The notes under the pieces were generated by a model that saw only the letters and a program-made list of their open reading frames with translations, had not been told where the DNA came from and did not search any database. 64,000 bases of DNA from contig JAYKAV010001809.1 in assembly GCA_035582835.1 (NCBI GenBank), forward strand, positions 776,722 to 840,721, in the 5' to 3' direction. Positions within the stretch are counted from its first letter, which is position 1. Each line of letters opens with the position of its first letter. Below are positions 11,158-22,795 of the stretch, piece by piece. A program made the translations under genes and the position numbers. This DNA is from Phoebastria nigripes. Lineage: Eukaryota > Chordata > Aves > Procellariiformes > Diomedeidae.

Positions 11158-14100
11158 GTAATGCTGGATTAATGATGAGAACTGGTTAGTGAGGTAAAAC
11201 TGCATCTCACTGTATAAGCCCTTTTTCTTTACGTGCTGTCTTTTGCAATGAGAAAACTAGACATTTTGTACCAATTATGTGTTGTCTGCTCTTTGGTTGT
11301 TTCATTGTACTCTCTGTTCCCTTATGTATTTCATGTGGGAGATTGTAGGTGTTATTTCAGTAGCAGCTCTAGACTAACTGTAGGAGTTTCAGCTGCACAG
11401 CTTTTTCTAGTATCGTATGTTATTTTCCTTTTAGCATCAACTGCTTCTGTTACTTCTTCGTGTGCTTCATTGGATTCCCTTTCAAGAAACTTTGCTATCA
11501 TCTATAGCAGATGAAGACTTTTCTTTCTGCAACCAGGGGAAAAGATGGATTAAAAAAATTGGAGAAATTAAAGTACATACTGCTACTTGTTACATTTTCT
11601 GAAAATGTTCTTAGAACTGTATTATTAGGGTTTTGAAGCTGGTTGTTTTTTAGCAATTTCATCTCATCGTCAGATTCTCTCAAATCTCGCTTTCCTCAAA
11701 GAAATGGGAAACATATCTCAGTTAGATCTATACTTTGTATGTTCTGCCTTTTAAAAGCTTGGCGGTTAATCTTTCCCAGAAATCTAATGAATCATCTGTT
11801 TTGAAAATATTTAAGGTTTTCCTATTTAAATAATGTGCAAAAAAAAAGGCAAAATTGCTTTTTTTAGTATACTACAATCTTAGCCACTGCTGTTTGTACA
11901 GTTATGTAAATTAATCTGATTCGATTTCCCTTTCTGCAAATGCTTTCTAGTGAACTATACAAACCTACTGTTCATTTTGGCAGCTTTTTAAAAATTAATT
12001 AGATTTTTTTTTTATTCACTGATAGGCATATTGTGTGTTTCCAGAGTGGCACACTGGACCATTATGTAGCACTTCTTGCCAAAAAAGATCTTGTGGAGTT
12101 TAGTTAACATTGTTTAGATATTGAGGAATCATTTCACCCCTTGTAGAATACCAATTATCTTTCTAGTTCATCATTGCAATTCTTCTAACATTTTGTAGCA
12201 ATACTCAGTGAATGTGAATTCCTGTAAGTGTAGGAGAGGAAGAGAAAAATATGATATTCACCTAAATTTGTAGAAGTGTTGTAGATGTGCAGATCATAAT
12301 TACAAGGAACAGGAAAAAATTTATGTGAGAAACCATGTAAAATTTTGGAATGTTTCAGGGTTTTCCTAAAATTTTGAGCTGATTTCTATCACATTTGCAG
12401 TATATTGGCAGAATTACTCAAACAGTAGTGGAGGTAGCAAAGTAGAAGCAGACATCTTCACAAACCGGAAAAGATGCTGGTGAAGAGAGGAGGTTACATT
12501 TAGGTCTGTGGCTTTTGGGAGTTTTTTCCAATTGCATGGTTAAACACCTCTCCCCATCATCTTTAAATCAGTTTTAAGAGACCAGATGGCTTGTACACTG
12601 GACTATTTCTTTATAACTGCCTGTTCCCTGGAAAATAGTACTACTAAACTGTTCCTCTAGATGACTGAACTAAAATGGCCTATTTGCAAGGTATAAATGG
12701 CTTAAATAATACTTCTAGAATCGTGTTTGAGTATGATTTGTCTTAGGTAAACCCATGTATTACATATTTAAAAGGAACATAAAGTGGGACATATCTCATA
12801 TATGTCAGCAGTACATTTTAGTCTGTACTTAAATGGATTTACAACATGCAAAGTATATACTATTTCATGCAGAACTTATAATATGGCATCTTTTTAAATA
12901 TCGTAATGCTGTTTAAAATCATGCTGTCTGAATCAGTTTGGCCCAATGACTTCCACTGGAGGGGGAATATCCCATGCTCTCCAGCCCTTCGTAAATTAGA
13001 ATAAATATAGGATTCGAACAAAGAAAACTGGGCGGACGTAAAGAAGCTTGGGAAAGGGAAGGAAAGGGCTGATGGGAAAGGACAGGCATTCAGCTGTGGT
13101 GGGAGAGCATGGAGAGAAGCAGGGTGGTATTCCTTCACTGGGCCAGTTGGTAAGGGGTCTGTAGAGTGGTATGCCGAGGAGATGCAAGAAGGCAAGTAGT
13201 GGTGCTTGGAAAGCGTCATGTTCCATTGTACAGGTAGGGCTTGTGGGTTCAAAATAGCCACACGCATTCAGAAAAAATGGCCTAATGATGTCTCCAAATT
13301 AAATGGCACTTTCTTTCTCTGCTTAAATTTGAATAATTTACTGCCACTTATATCAGCTTATTTCATCTATTCAAGTGCAAACATATAATCCATTCAAATG
13401 AGATAATCTTTAAAGAACCCAGTGTGATGAAGGAGGCATGTAGGAGGCAGAGTTAGAGTAGTCTGTAAATTTAAAAGGAGGTAGCTCAACCATGGGGCTG
13501 AAAAGCAGGTATCACAGGAGCAAAACTTCTGTGTTACTTGGTGGTGTCAAGGGAGACATACTGTGCTTTCGGGAGTGTGACAGATTAAAGACATGATTAT
13601 TTCTATATTCACGTTTTTGGTTTTGTCATATACTTTGTATTTATAGGAACTTTTAGTTTTTCACAGTTTTTCTTTTTGCTATTTCTTTTCATTGTTAAAG
13701 AGCTTTTTTAGTTAAAGGTAATTCATAATTCATCTTTTTGTTTTATGGCTACTAGAAATTCTTAAATAAGGCTGCTTGCTATGTTTTTAAGTATGCTCTC
13801 CATTTAGCATCATCTTCAAATCGAGGGTTAAAGTGCAGTTTGGAACATTTGCTTTTGCCAGAGTAACTTCCCCAACTATTTTCAGTAGCATTTTCGAAAG
13901 ACCCATCAGTAGCTGTGAAGATTTTTGCATGGATTAGTAGGCCTTCAACATCATAGCAGTAACTCACTTGCCTCTAACAATGTGCAGAGATGAGCAGGTG
14001 TTTGATCTTTGCTTTGTATTAAGTCTACACTATACATACCGTATGAAAATGTGGGGAAAGAGTAGACAACCAACTTTTCAAATACCTCTTAAACATTTCC

Positions 14101-15154
14101 TATTGTTAAAAAGTATGCATTTTGCATAGACTTTTCCTGACATTTTTTGTGTAGGTAGTAGTATTTTAAAATACACAACACGATGCAGTCTTATTTTATG
14201 GCATTGAGTAAAAAAAGAAGATAGCTCAGCTATTAGGAGTGAGATGCCATGTTTGCTCTTTATTGCTTCGACTCATTAAATTAAAGCCATATTTGTTTAT
14301 AGTTCTACTAAAATAATTTATATCCCAATTTTCATAAGTATTTGATAGGCTTTTTAATTCATCCCATTCTTAATTGTATTGATACAAATTTAATGGACGC
14401 CAAGGTAAGTCTATATTGTTTTCCATTTGTGAACAGTCAACCATTTCCCAGTGAGTGTGAATAGTCTCGTTAATTTAGGCCTACTGACAATGTATTTGCT
14501 TTTCGTATTTACCTTTTGCAGATACCTTAGATGTAATCCATGGACCACAGGTTGAAAACTAGTAGTTTACACTGCAACCTGTTCTGCTGCTGCAGGCTGC
14601 CTGTAACCGGTCTGTGGCAAGGCTATGCACAGACTGTGATTAGCACAGTGAATTTGAATTATCATTTTGCCGATTTTAACTCTTACAAGAAAAACACTGA
14701 TAATACAAAGAGCATCTAGCCCGTGGTTGACACAATACAGGACTGTTTCCCATGGCCGGGCTTGTCAACATACTGTGGTCTGCTAAACCAGTTCCTACAC
14801 TGCCTGGTTTCCTGGAGTGATTGATTGGTGTCTAATATTTCACCCGTTTATATTATTACAGGAATATTAAAAAGTAAAACCACATCATCTTGCCAAATCA
14901 TATTGATATACCCTTTCAATTAATGTTGAAAAAAAGGACAATGGGTTTTCCTAAATATGTGGAATAATATAGCTATATCTCTTCTCTCTTTGTAAGGAGA
15001 AGAAAGTGTTATCAATATTTATCAGATGGTGGAGCGTCTAGATTTCATGTCTGACTTGAGTGATTTTCACTGGAATTTTTCTAAGCCAATAAGTATATTT
15101 GCAATGTGTATCTTTAATATAATTTTACAATCATTAATTTTTTCTTAATTGTAG
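11158..15154 (+). other. PPHLN1: PPHLN1 intron
   Basis: AT-rich intron between the Ser/Arg-rich exon and the 83-bp exon. No repeat family was recognised. A purine-rich patch on the + strand near 13012-13110 creates a longer open frame on the - strand without coding character. A 63-codon - strand open stretch at 13779-13967 is discussed as a finding. Confidence 0.8.
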
Positions 15155-15237
15155 GTAAAGAGAGGACATCGGTTCAATCACTGAAAACATCAAGAGATGC
15201 ATCACCTTCAGGCTCCACAGCAGTACCTTCATCAAAG
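15155..15237 (+). CDS. PPHLN1: PPHLN1 exon: linker (KERTSVQSLKTSRDASPSGS)
   Basis: 83 bp between acceptor TTTCTTAATTGTAG and donor TCAAAG/GTGAAT. The first two bases (GT) complete a Gly codon begun by the preceding exon; 27 codons follow and end in phase 0. The translation KERTSVQSLKTSRDASPSGS, then TAVPSSK, aligns with the periphilin linker before the conserved C-terminal helices. It is a few residues shorter than my memory of the human linker, with the gap near its N-terminal side. It contains SP and SR sites in a disordered region. The frame carries exactly across both introns, which is strong evidence for the model. Confidence 0.94.
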
Positions 15238-18200
15238 GTGAATTTTCTTTTTGAGTACTTCTCACCATGGTTTCAGACTGGTCATTGTTGTTGGATTTTT
15301 TCCTCAGCTGGAAGGAGATATTGTATGCAGCTGTTAAGGAAAGGAGCATCTTGAATTGCTCTGCAATCCAGCAGAGGATAGGTTTCCCTTATCTGGCAGG
15401 ATGGTGCTGATAATGCTGTGTATCTGATGATTCTGTATTCACTGTCTCATTTTAGGAGAAAGGGAGTTTTGTATGTATTTAAAATTGTCATTTTCCAAAG
15501 TCCGGAGTGTACTAGAAAAGGAATGGCAAGGAGAAAAATGGGGAAGCAATTTTTAGGAGCAACAGGTCAATTGGACAAGCCTGTACTTGCACTGAACTCC
15601 ATCCTTCAGTGATTCCTAAGCTGTGACTGGATTTGGAAACAGTGTGGTGAAGTGTCTGACTTACTGGGAAGATAATGTGANTAGCAGAGTTGGCTTGGAA
15701 GCAGGGCTGCTCAAGGATGTGGCAAGAATGATAGCGTTTACTTGGGAAGGCAGCCACGTTGCAAGACAGTTTGGTAAATGCTGTTTTACGTTCTAAATGA
15801 TGCTGTTTAATTTCCCATTAAAAAAATCTTGTGGGCTGAGCACCGACTACATAATCTTGCTAATTAGTTAAACGGACAGGCTAATAAACACTAATGAACA
15901 ATCAGCATTCAATATTGTTCTGGCTGTCCTGTGGCAGCAAAAACATGCCTGTAAATTATATTTGAGGTTAAAATGAACACTTCCACAGGAGTATTTTCTC
16001 TAAATTGTTGAGAAATACTTTAATGAGAAATAAAGACACAATGCATTATATTGTTCTAAGTGAATAAGGTCCTGTTAAAAAGTAGCATTCGCCCTAAGTA
16101 GCATGGTGTACCATCCTGGTTCTTGAGGTCTTTTTAATAAAAGCAGTGGAATGCTTAAACAAAAAAAAAAAATTGGAAGAAAGAAAGGTACTTTTTGTTG
16201 TGAGAAGGTGAGACTGAAGGAAATAATTAGGTGGGGAAGAAAATCAGGCTTTGGTTGTGCTATGTCATTCTAAGTACTTATCCCTTATGCAGCTCTTTTA
16301 GAACTGCTGTGCTAGGCATTAGGTAATTGCCAATGTCCTTAAGGGGGGAGGCAAGCGATATATTTTCAGCGATGTAAATAAGGAAAGTAAGATAAACGCT
16401 GTTACACACAACTTACACTGATTTGGATTATAAAATAAACTTTATAATCAGTTCACCTATTTTGCTTACAGACTCAGCATCCTACAGCTTAATACCAAAT
16501 CCTTGCTTAATATGAACCTTTGAGAACAAGGAGGCATTGCAAAATCTCTTGCTCTCCTATTAATATGTAGTGTGAGCTTGAACTGTAAAGTATTCTTTAA
16601 ATGTTTTGCTTTCTTCTTCAGTCAGGTCTGATCTATGCTGTATTGGGTTTTTTTGCCAGCAGTTTGCATATATCTGCTGGCAGTGGATATCCACTTGATG
16701 TAAGCTACACAAAATGAAACTTTCTGTTTGATGGAAATCATTTCCCCAGACAACACAAATATTTATTGGGTATGCATCAGCTGCAGAAATGGAAGTATTT
16801 CAGTGACCTTTTATTGCTTTTCGCTCGAAGTCCCGAAATCTGCTTGTAATGTACTGTCTTGTGTCAGTGGAGCCTCTTGGGGTGATGGCTGGATTACACT
16901 GACCAGTTAAGAGATATAAATGCTTCACTGACATAGAAATATCGACAGAAAAAGTCTTGGCAAAACATGATGAACATCTCTAGGGCCAGGGTCTTACAAT
17001 CTACTTAGACTTGAGAAATTAGTTATATACTTTATTTTATAGATTAAAGGAGAATATTTTCAGTGCTCTAAGTTATAATTTAGCTTTGAAATACTTACAA
17101 AGGTATATGCTTCTGCAGCAATATCTCTTTTCACTGTAGTAACTATATGCGAATCTGAAAAGGTACTCTCATCTGTCTTATAGTTAATTTTTTACATATT
17201 CATGCATGTGAATTAATACATGTTGGTGTTATCTGATCTTAACCAGCTGTTTAATTGACTACGGCATGAAATCTTTTGTGTTTCTTTTTAATAGCTGTCT
17301 GGACTGCAAGCCTTGGAGGCTGTATCCAACATAATTAGAGCAAAAGGCAGATGTGTGAGACAGGGAAAGCTTCCCAGCAAAGATAGCAGAAAACTGACAG
17401 GTTTTTGCTGTTCTTATGTTATGCATAAGGTAAAAAAAGAAAAAAAGACACCTCTGTTTTGAGGCAGGGGGGGAAGTTTGGTTGTTTTTTACAAGATATA
17501 CAAGGTTGTTCATTTCTTGCAAGTTTGCAGCCTAAGTAAATATGTTCTTGTTCTTCAGTTGTAGTGTACCTGTGGAAATACCATTACATAAAATGCACTC
17601 AGGATTTTTTAATACATATTTATTGACATGTGACCTATAGAATTAAATTTAGTGAGATTAAATTAAACAGACTCTTTTTGCTGTATTCCAGTAGATACTA
17701 GAGTGGTTAGTTTCTGTTTATGGCTTGTGGAAATATTCTAAGTCATGTGAGATTTTATTTATCTTCATTTCATGCAAAGCTCACTGTTGGTGACAAAGAT
17801 ACTGGTCTTTTCTTTTGTTAGTATTGGCCAGAGCTACATTTGAGGATAGGGAGAGATTCATAATAGTACCACAATATAAGATTTTTTGGCAGCTAGGGAA
17901 AAGTCAGGTTAAAGGTAAAAGTCAAGCATACTATGGGGAATAAGAACATGGCAGGAAAAAAACTTGGCAGCAGATAGTTGTAGTAAGACCAGTGTAAAAA
18001 TAATTGTGTAGTTTGGAAAGGTGAGCTGGGCTAATTATTCTATGAATTATATTACCCCTTTCTTTTAAGAACCCTCTTCGTACCCCTGCATATTCAACTT
18101 TGTCACCTCCTGACTCCACTGGTTATAATTCTGTAATTTACAATTATAGAAAAGAGGGATTCCTATTTGAACACTGTGTTGCACTTCTCTTCTGGATTCA

Positions 18201-19395
18201 GATAAAGGTGGTGTCTTTATGATACAGAATCCTGGAAGGGTTCTGTGAATTGTATACTTATGGCATACCACAACACAAAGAGATGTTTGGATAATATTTC
18301 ACTTGAGGTAAGCACAAAAGGTTTGAAGATGAAGCAGTCTTATTACAGGTCACAGTATTTGCTTCCTCTGGCCGTTTATGTCATTTGGAATGAACTAATG
18401 ATAAGAGGGGGGCGTGTTGTTTTTTTTCGTTTGGTTTTTTGTTTGCTTTTTTTTGTCCATCTATTTGCTAAAGATGGAACAGGCATTGGGTAGAAATTGT
18501 GGTCTATCTTTTTTAGATATCCACCTTAGTGTTGCAGTTTTTAATACAACTAGAGTTGTATAGATTCTTGGATGGATGCTTCTATACATACAGTTGATTC
18601 AAATGAAATACCCACGTATTAACAAGATTTATAAAGCTAGCTATTCCTAAAATGGTTTTGGTATGTGGGTATTTGTCATTGTCTGTTTGTTGCGCTGTTA
18701 GTAAAAGCCAAATTGTATTCTTAGAGAGAAATAAATTTTTAAATATTATTTATATGAGTATTTCCATCTGAAAAGGTAGATTAAAAGGCCATAAAGCCAT
18801 GACTGACTCTATTATAAATCATCAACGTTCCCCCCAAATAAAAAATAATGAATTTTAATGGAAGCAGCTCTGATCATGTAAAGTATGTATAAAATACTTT
18901 TTGTCCCTAATTAGCTTAGGTTTTATACCCTACACAGTATTTAATAGTTTAGTTTAAATTTGTCACAACCTTTTATGCCTGAAAATCACATTGTATTGTT
19001 AGATCACTCCACACTTGTATCTGACTTCTTAGTGCCCATTTGATCCATGTCTCTTTAAACTCAACTGGTCTCAAATAATTTTTCTGTTATCTCTGTCCCG
19101 TGAATTTAATAAAACTGATTCTGAAAGTAAGGTGCTTTTTTTTAACATTTTACTGAACTTAATCGATTTATCTTTTTTTTCTCCTCTCTCTTTTTTTCTT
19201 TTTTTTTCTCTGCTCTCTCCCCACCCACTTTTCTTTTTAAAGAAATCAGTCAGCAAATGAAATAGCTTCAGCTTCCTTATTTCCTATTTTAAAATGTTTT
19301 GGGGATCTGAATAACTGTTTATTTTAGTTTTGAAGATGTTTTGCCATGTGTAAGTATATTTCATGTTAAACCTTGACTATAATGTTTTTGTACAG
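15238..19395 (+). other. PPHLN1: PPHLN1 intron
   Basis: Intron of 4.2 kb. It has one ambiguous base at 15681, a motif-dense AT-rich block at about 15800-16080 (candidate regulatory element, see findings) and T-rich low complexity at 18417-18460 and 19137-19230. Nothing else was recognised. Confidence 0.8.
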
Positions 19396-19515
19396 GCCTT
19401 GGATAAGAGCAACAGACTATCGGAAAAAGAACTTGCAGAAGCTGCAAGCAAGTGGGCAGCTGAAAAGTCAGAGAAGGCCGATGAAAGCAATTTACCTGAA
19501 ATAACAGAGTATGAT
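19396..19515 (+). CDS. PPHLN1: PPHLN1 exon: start of conserved C-terminal helical domain
   Basis: 120 bp, exactly 40 codons, phase 0 on both sides, between acceptor GTTTTTGTACAG and donor GAT/GTAAGA. It encodes ALDKSNRLSEKELAEAASKW then AAEKSEKADESNLPEITEYD, nearly identical to mammalian periphilin-1. The ELAEAASKWAAEK segment belongs to the C-terminal helical region that homodimerises and binds TASOR in the HUSH core (known from the family, not from this sequence). Because the exon is symmetric, skipping it would keep frame but remove part of that domain. Confidence 0.96.
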
Positions 19516-19677
19516 GTAAGACGAGTATTAATCGATTTATTTTAAAGTGTTACAACAATAGACTCTTGTTTTTCTGTACTCTCTGGAAAGGCACGTTTTG
19601 TAACTTACCCCTGAATTTGTCTGCCTATGCTATTAAATGTTTGTTGAAAGGGAGCGAGAGGGAGACTAAAGGCTTGT

Positions 19678-19722
19678 GATTTATTTATTTATTTATTTAT
19701 TTATCTATTTATTTATTTTTAA
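19678..19722. repeat. (TTTA)n microsatellite
   Basis: About ten TTTA units with one C interruption (TTATC), followed by a short T/A run. Simple tetranucleotide repeat, likely polymorphic. Confidence 0.93.
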
Positions 19723-20556
19723 AAATTCACAAAACCAGAGTAGGTTTTGTTAGTCTAATTTGAATTCATGTTGAGCTACAACTGACAAAATAAGGCTCCA
19801 GATCTCCCAGGGATTCTCCAAGGAACTCTTGCACTAGTATAAGTATGTATGCCTACTGAACTTAAAATTAGCAAGGGACTTCTGAGTTAAAATACGAGTG
19901 TACATGTAAAACATAAGACTAGAAGAGAAACTCTAGTTTATTGAGTTCAGTTCCATGCCGTGTCAGCCTGCCATGTCATGTATTCCTTTTCAGAAAGCAG
20001 TCCTCCTCTATATTACAAATTAAGCTTTTGCCTTGGTACTGCAGTGGGTAGATATTTTTTCCACCCAGAACCTTTATTTCATCAATAATCAACATGAATT
20101 AATTGCCAGTTTATACCTATCTGTTCTTGCCCCGCCTTGTCTTCTACCCCTTGCTATATTGAAGTGTGATAATAGCCCTTTTCAGTCCTTGTTTTGTGAT
20201 GCTGCTCTTGGATAGGATGTCTTTTTTGGATTCTGCTATGTTAGTGGAAGATGTATGTGTCATTTAAAACAAACCAAATGTCATGTAATGTCTTCGTAAA
20301 ATAGTCTGTTTTAATTCTGTGATCATTTCATCTTCAACGTTCACTTTGCTTCAACTTTAGAGGCACTCTTACAAAAACAAAATAGTACCTACTTTACAAA
20401 GTCACGTGCCTTAAACTTTATAATTAATGGGTTTGTATTTTATATTTGTTCGTAAATAATTTGAGGGAAAATAAAAGCATCTTGGGAAGCATCAGATTTC
20501 CTCCTTGTGTTTCACACTTGTGGAACCTAAGGGCTAGATTAGAGAAATAAACTCAC

Positions 20557-20673
20557 TGGATCCATATTTATCTGAACTTTTAAGTCCTGTCCATTGATGT
20601 AATGGCTGAGTGCATCAACAGCTTCTTGATACTGGACAGGAAGATCCAGTTGGATAAATAAACTGTTCATTTC
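20557..20673 (-). other. Unidentified antisense exon-like segment
   Basis: On the - strand, a 117-bp open stretch (39 codons, phase 0/0 as drawn) lies between a pyrimidine-rich acceptor ending TTTTTCCTGGCAG and a consensus donor GTGAGT. The peptide begins EMNSLFIQLDLPVQYQEAVD and continues ALSHYINGQDLKVQINMDP. It has balanced amphipathic composition, unlike the Phe/Leu/Ser noise elsewhere in the intron. I do not recognise the protein, and I found no partner exons nearby on that strand. It may be a stray exon of a nested gene, a fossil duplicated exon or a chance match. No function is assigned. Confidence 0.35.
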
Positions 20674-21536
20674 CTGCCAGGAAAAAGAAATTAGAAAAAA
20701 AAAAAGGCNGGGGAGGGGTTGGAGCAAGGAAAAAGAAGCAGCAAACTGATCCAAGCATGAATGCCATATGGAGGAGAACATATGCATGGACATTTCTGAG
20801 AGGTTCAGGAGAGTAACAGTGAAGACAACTGTCACTCCTGTTCTTGATGAGGGGAAGGTAATGCAAGGGAGGAAAAGTGTGGGCCATATGGAGAAGAGTT
20901 GTTTAAAGCTTCCTCTGTGCCTCAGAGAAAATTGCAGTGGCAAAAAGATTGAAAATAAAGACAGATTCAAAATGAAACAATTGCAGTTGATTATGGCAGA
21001 GTCTGAGATGATTTATTGACTAAGAAAGTGTGCTATAGGAATGCTAATGAAGGAGGTGAGGCATCTTATTCTGAGTCCTAGAAGAAAGGATGCTTCTCAC
21101 CTCGATTAGTACACTGTCATGTATGAATTGCAACAGTTTTTAACTTTTTCCAGTTCATCTTACATAGTGCTTAATAGTTGAACTTTGTGTTGCACTGAAA
21201 TTTTTAGCAGCCTTTACTGCAGCATTTCATGATTTACTGCAGTAACAAGATTTGGGATGCAATCTTAATGGTTTATATTGCTGCTAATTTTTGAGCAGAT
21301 GCTCATAGGACCACGTAAGCTTCCCCCCCCGGTCTAATGCTTTTCTCTTTCATGTTAGTTAAGTCTTAAGATTCTCCACCTCTTTATTTTTGATAGTAGA
21401 AAATATTTTTATGCATCTTCTTCAATTCTCAAATCTTATTTTAAAAAAAAAAATTACTACATTCTACAAATCTGTTCCATAATATTGGATTTAAATATGC
21501 TGTAGTAATTTCTTCTCTTTTTACATCTTCTATATA

Positions 21537-21612
21537 GACTTGTTGGAGTGGGAGTCTGTTTTCTTTGGGGCAGGGATACTGTCTTAATTTCTGTTTTAGA
21601 GGGAAGCTTATG
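21537..21612 (+). mobile_element. Possible ancient LINE/SINE tail fragment
   Basis: The stretch TTCTTTGGGGCAGGGATACT, then GTCTTAATTTCTGTTTTAG, resembles the 'TGTAAGCTCTTTGGGGCAGGGACTGTCTT' type of 3' tail found in old amniote L2/CR1-related retroposons. The match is short and judged by eye; no boundaries or target duplications were visible. Confidence 0.35.
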
Positions 21613-22079
21613 CAATTTTGGTACTTCAGTAAGATTTCTCATATTATCAGGAATCCTCTTAAGCACGTGTTTGCTTTTGCTATACAATAGGTATCTCTGT
21701 TCCTTTAATATTAAACCTGTGGTCCTGAATGCTGAAAGAGTTCTTTCTGACAGCATTTTGATTTTGTCGATGCCTGTTTACCTTTGATTTTGTTACTTTT
21801 ACCCTTTCTCAGAAAACTAATCCCACTTTCATTGTGGATTTTTCTTGCTAGCTGGTGTTATAAATATCACATATACAAGTTCCTTCTCAGCAGAAGGGCA
21901 GGTAAAGGTTATCTGACATCATTGTCTTTACACAGTTAAGACTGAGTCACAGGTTTTTTATGATGTCATGTTTTCTACATGTTTAAAATCCGTATTTCTG
22001 TATCTGTTAGATTGTAGCAATAATACTTCACTAATGGTCTTGATAAGCAAACTCACATCTAACTAAATAACTGTATTTG

Positions 22080-22133
22080 GGTTTTTATTTTTGCTCTCAC
22101 ACCTTGAGGTTTTTATTTTGCTCTCAAAACTGA
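22080..22133 (+). repeat. Tandem duplication just upstream of a splice acceptor
   Basis: Two near-identical units, 22080-22107 (28 bp) and 22108-22133 (26 bp), both beginning GGTTTTTATTTT and containing GCTCTCA. They occupy the branch-point region of the intron that ends at 22161. Confidence 0.8.
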
Positions 22134-22134
22134 A

Positions 22135-22158
22135 TTTTTTTTTTTTTTTTTTTTTTTT
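22135..22158 (+). promoter_or_regulatory. 24-T polypyrimidine tract of PPHLN1 splice acceptor
   Basis: An unbroken run of 24 T followed directly by AAG and the exon. It serves as the polypyrimidine tract for the 141-bp PPHLN1 exon. It is a homopolymer, so its exact length in the assembly may be wrong and it may vary between individuals. Confidence 0.85.
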
Positions 22159-22161
22159 AAG

Positions 22162-22302
22162 GCTGGATCTTCAGCTCCATTATACATCGAACAAACAGAG
22201 GAAACAGAAACAAATATAACAGATAGTACGGAATTATATGAGGATGGCCAGCTTCTTGGCCGCTCAAAAGCTATTGCAACTAAGACAAAGGAGATTGAAC
22301 AG
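22162..22302 (+). CDS. PPHLN1: PPHLN1 exon: acidic segment plus KTKEIEQ helix start
   Basis: 141 bp, 47 codons, phase 0 on both sides, between the T24-AAG acceptor and donor GAACAG/GTGAGT. It translates AGSSAPLYIEQTEETETNIT, then DSTELYEDGQLLGRSKAIAT and KTKEIEQ, the same length as the human segment by my alignment. The acidic Thr/Glu-rich first half varies between species, whereas RSKAIATKTKEIEQ is strongly conserved and leads into the final helical exon. It is symmetric, like the preceding exon, so in-frame skipping is possible. Confidence 0.96.
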
Positions 22303-22717
22303 GTGAGTCCTCTTGGCATTTTGTCACTGATACAGTACTTGTGTAATGATTTGGTCTGCTAGAAATATGTTGATTTATTTTTTCCTCCTTCTTGGAGCAT
22401 AATATGAATGTAACCTGATTTCTTGAGATGATGTGATGATAACATCTCCATCTATTTAATTCTGAAGAAGCATGGCTTTTACTGCATGTGGGAATTAGTG
22501 GTAGTTTTCCGTAACTTTACATGCAACACCTGCTATTTTGCAAGCCAAGAAAATGACTGCTTCTTTGAATAATTGTTTTAAAATCAAATATAATACAGAT
22601 AATTTCAAATGTAATTAAAAAGTAAGGCTTTATGTGAGATCAAATTATCAAAAATTATTTTTACACTGTAATTTCCTTAACTGAAATTTGGGATTGAACA
22701 CTAGAAGCTGCCTGTTG

Positions 22718-22795
22718 GTTTTTTGTTGTGGTGGTGGTGGTTTTTTTAGGGGGGTGTGTGTGTTTTGTTGGGTTTTTTTGTTTGGTTTTCTTTTA
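22718..22795 (+). repeat. G/T-rich low-complexity tract
   Basis: Almost pure G and T on the + strand: GTGGTGGTGGT, TTTTTTTAGGGGGGTG, TGTGTGTG, then GTTTGG units. Simple sequence, without coding content. Confidence 0.85.

Larger units (their letters stand above)
19516..22161 (+). other. PPHLN1: PPHLN1 intron
   Basis: Intron of 2.6 kb. It contains a (TTTA)n microsatellite (19678-19722), an ambiguous base (20709), an antisense exon-like segment (20557-20673), a possible ancient retroposon tail (21537-21612), a tandem duplication (22080-22133) and a 24-T tract abutting the acceptor (22135-22158). Confidence 0.8.

Noticed and set aside
12860..13267. 135-codon - strand open frame
   Set aside because: Created by a purine-rich + strand patch near 13012-13110; no motif, splice context or known family.
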